Part shown: positions 45,894 through 46,939 of the stretch, piece after piece
Layout: each line of letters begins with the position of its first letter
Position numbering within the stretch: the stretch's first letter is position 1
NCBI GenBank assembly: GCA_002084955.1
Contig: MZGJ01000002.1
Coordinates: 1-46,939 of the forward strand
From: a candidate division CPR3 bacterium 4484_211
GTDB lineage: Bacteria; Patescibacteriota; 4484-211
Length of the DNA stretch: 46,939 bases
Direction of reading: 5' to 3'
The notes under the pieces: generated by a model
Databases searched by the model: none
Told to the model about the DNA's origin: nothing
What the model saw: only the letters and a program-made list of their open reading frames with translations
Translations under genes and position numbers: made by a program

Positions 45894-46939
45894 ATGTTTC
45901 AACTTTCTAAGCGCATTGGAATAGATCTGGGCACGGCTAATTCTCATGTGTATGTTAGAGGGGAGGGGATTGTCTTAGACGAGCCGACAGTGGTTGCGAT
46001 GACGGCGGAGGAGGGGCGGGTTATTGCTGTCGGCAACGAGGCGAAGGAGATGCTAGGACGGACTCCTTTGGATATTGTGGCCTCTCGTCCGATGAGAGAC
46101 GGGGTAATTGCTGATTATGCAGTTACTGAGGCTATGTTGAGGTATTTTTTGGATAAGGTTTGTGGCCGGTTTCGCCTTTTTAAGCCGGAGGTGATGGTGG
46201 CAGCCCCGGCGGGGGTAACCTCGGTGGAGAAGCGGGCAGTTTTGGATGCTACTTTGTCGGCGGGAGCGAAAACAGCTTATCTTATTGACGAGGCGCTGGC
46301 GGCGGCCATTGGCGCCGGTATTCCTATCGCCGAAGCCTCCGGGCATATGATTGTGGATATTGGCGGGGGAACAACTGATGTGGCCGTAATCTCATTGGGC
46401 GGGATTGTGGTTCATAATACGGCCAGGGTGGCGGGAAACAAGTTGGATGAAGCTATTGCCGCTTTTGTACGTCGGGAAAGTAATTTAATTATTGGTGAGC
46501 GAATGGCAGAGGCGGTGAAAATTCAAGCTGGAACTGCCTTGCCGCTAAAGAAAGATTTGGAGGCGGAAGTAAAGGGCCGCGACGCGGTGGCCGGTTTGCC
46601 CAAGACAATTAAAATTACCTCTTCCATGATTTTGGAGGCGATAGGACCTTCCTTGCAGGAGGTAATTGATGCCGTTCGGTCTGTTTTGGAGCAGACTCCT
46701 CCAGAATTAAGCTCAGACATTGCGGAGAAAGGCATGGTCCTATCGGGGGGGACTTCTCAGTTGAGAAATTTAGACCGTCTTATAACGCGAAAAACGGGCG
46801 TTCCGGCCTATGTGGCTGACGATCCGATGATGTGCGTGGTTAAAGCCAATGCCTATGGTCATGGGCTAGTACCGGTGGCTAGAAAATTAGAAGAAGTAGG
46901 AGCTGATTTTCTAGCTGTAAGCTATATAGAAGAAGGCAT
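45894..46939 (+). CDS. mreB: MreB cell-shape protein, running in frame into alanine racemase sequence; open at window end
   Basis: From ATG at 45894 the frame is open to the window edge, so the ORF track omits it. Residues 1-313 are MreB: IGIDLGTANSHVYVRG (phosphate 1), VMVAAPAGVTSVEKRAVLDA, IDEALAAAIGAGIPI, HMIVDIGGGTTDVAVISLGG and MVLSGGTSQLRNLDRLITRKTGVP, ending ADDPMMCV where MreB normally reads DPLTCV. At about 46836 the sequence becomes VVKANAYGHGLVPVARKLEEVGADFLAVSYIEEG. That is the N-terminal barrel of alanine racemase, including the PLP lysine. MreB lacks its last 20 or so residues and Alr lacks about 30 at its start. MreB polymerises under the membrane to guide wall synthesis; Alr makes D-alanine for the same wall. 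An assembly chimera must be excluded. Confidence 0.85.
   Translation, partial: MFQLSKRIGIDLGTANSHVYVRGEGIVLDEPTVVAMTAEEGRVIAVGNEAKEMLGRTPLDIVASRPMRDGVIADYAVTEAMLRYFLDKVCGRFRLFKPEVMVAAPAGVTSVEKRAVLDATLSAGAKTAYLIDEALAAAIGAGIPIAEASGHMIVDIGGGTTDVAVISLGGIVVHNTARVAGNKLDEAIAAFVRRESNLIIGERMAEAVKIQAGTALPLKKDLEAEVKGRDAVAGLPKTIKITSSMILEAIGPSLQEVIDAVRSVLEQTPPELSSDIAEKGMVLSGGTSQLRNLDRLITRKTGVPAYVADDPMMCVVKANAYGHGLVPVARKLEEVGADFLAVSYIEEG

Noticed and set aside
1-46939. CRISPR array
   Set aside because: No regularly spaced direct repeats with unique spacers were seen, and no cas genes. The repeats present are dispersed, palindromic or tandem low-complexity.

Overview
The window looks like a contig from an uncultivated Candidate Phyla Radiation (Patescibacteria) bacterium, probably of the Microgenomates type. 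This rests on several things: very short or apparently leaderless 5' ends on housekeeping genes, a dispersed AT-rich intergenic repeat of about 250 bp, a CPR-style enlarged NDK, a split ComEC, four-helix-bundle and PEGA proteins, and many surface-glycan genes. TGA is used only as a stop, so the standard bacterial code applies. The lineage call is an inference from gene content and style, not from a marker-gene tree.

Layout. (1) 1-1000: accessory DNA. A ParB/Srx-like ORF is flanked by a perfect 15-bp inverted repeat and followed by an attC-like imperfect palindrome and a truncated HD-domain gene. (2) 1025-15320, minus strand: a surface-polysaccharide cluster of 13 genes. It holds GT2, GT4 and CgeB-like glycosyltransferases, a Wzx-like flippase, two SAM methyltransferases, a B12-type radical SAM enzyme and a membrane-anchored beta-helix protein. 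It is broken up by repeat copies and palindromes. (3) 15517-18111: tRNA-Ala(GGC) and leuS, then a convergent HspR-like MerR regulator. (4) 19406-30169: one uninterrupted 3587-codon ORF. It fuses a duplicated transposase-type HTH region to a membrane GT2 synthase and a giant extracellular beta-domain/LamG region with a C-terminal anchor. This is the most unusual object in the window. (5) 30229-38499: a four-helix-bundle protein, comEA, comEC split into channel and metallo-beta-lactamase genes, argS, a membrane metallophosphoesterase and ndk, then a convergent adenylate-kinase-like gene. (6) 39569-39802: tRNA-Pro(GGG), tRNA-Arg(CCT), tRNA-Pro(CGG). (7) 39803-43271: an AT-rich island directly downstream of the tRNAs. 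It holds a C-protein-like XRE regulator, a frameshifted DNA methylase fragment, an EVE-nuclease fusion, a TdeIII-like restriction enzyme fragment, an ATPase remnant joined to a VOC fragment, and a zincin. (8) 43810-46939: a PH-domain membrane protein, a PEGA/beta-propeller protein, and mreB. In the last 100 bases mreB runs in frame into alanine racemase sequence.

How it fits together. Regions 2 and 4 are both concerned with building and anchoring cell-surface material. comEA and comEC supply DNA uptake, and the fragmentary island genes are consistent with frequent uptake and decay of foreign DNA. Small palindromes (GGGTGWCACCC and AGAGCCNGGCTCT) sit at gene junctions and also in frame inside the giant ORF, which suggests they spread as mobile or recombining elements tolerated by coding sequence.
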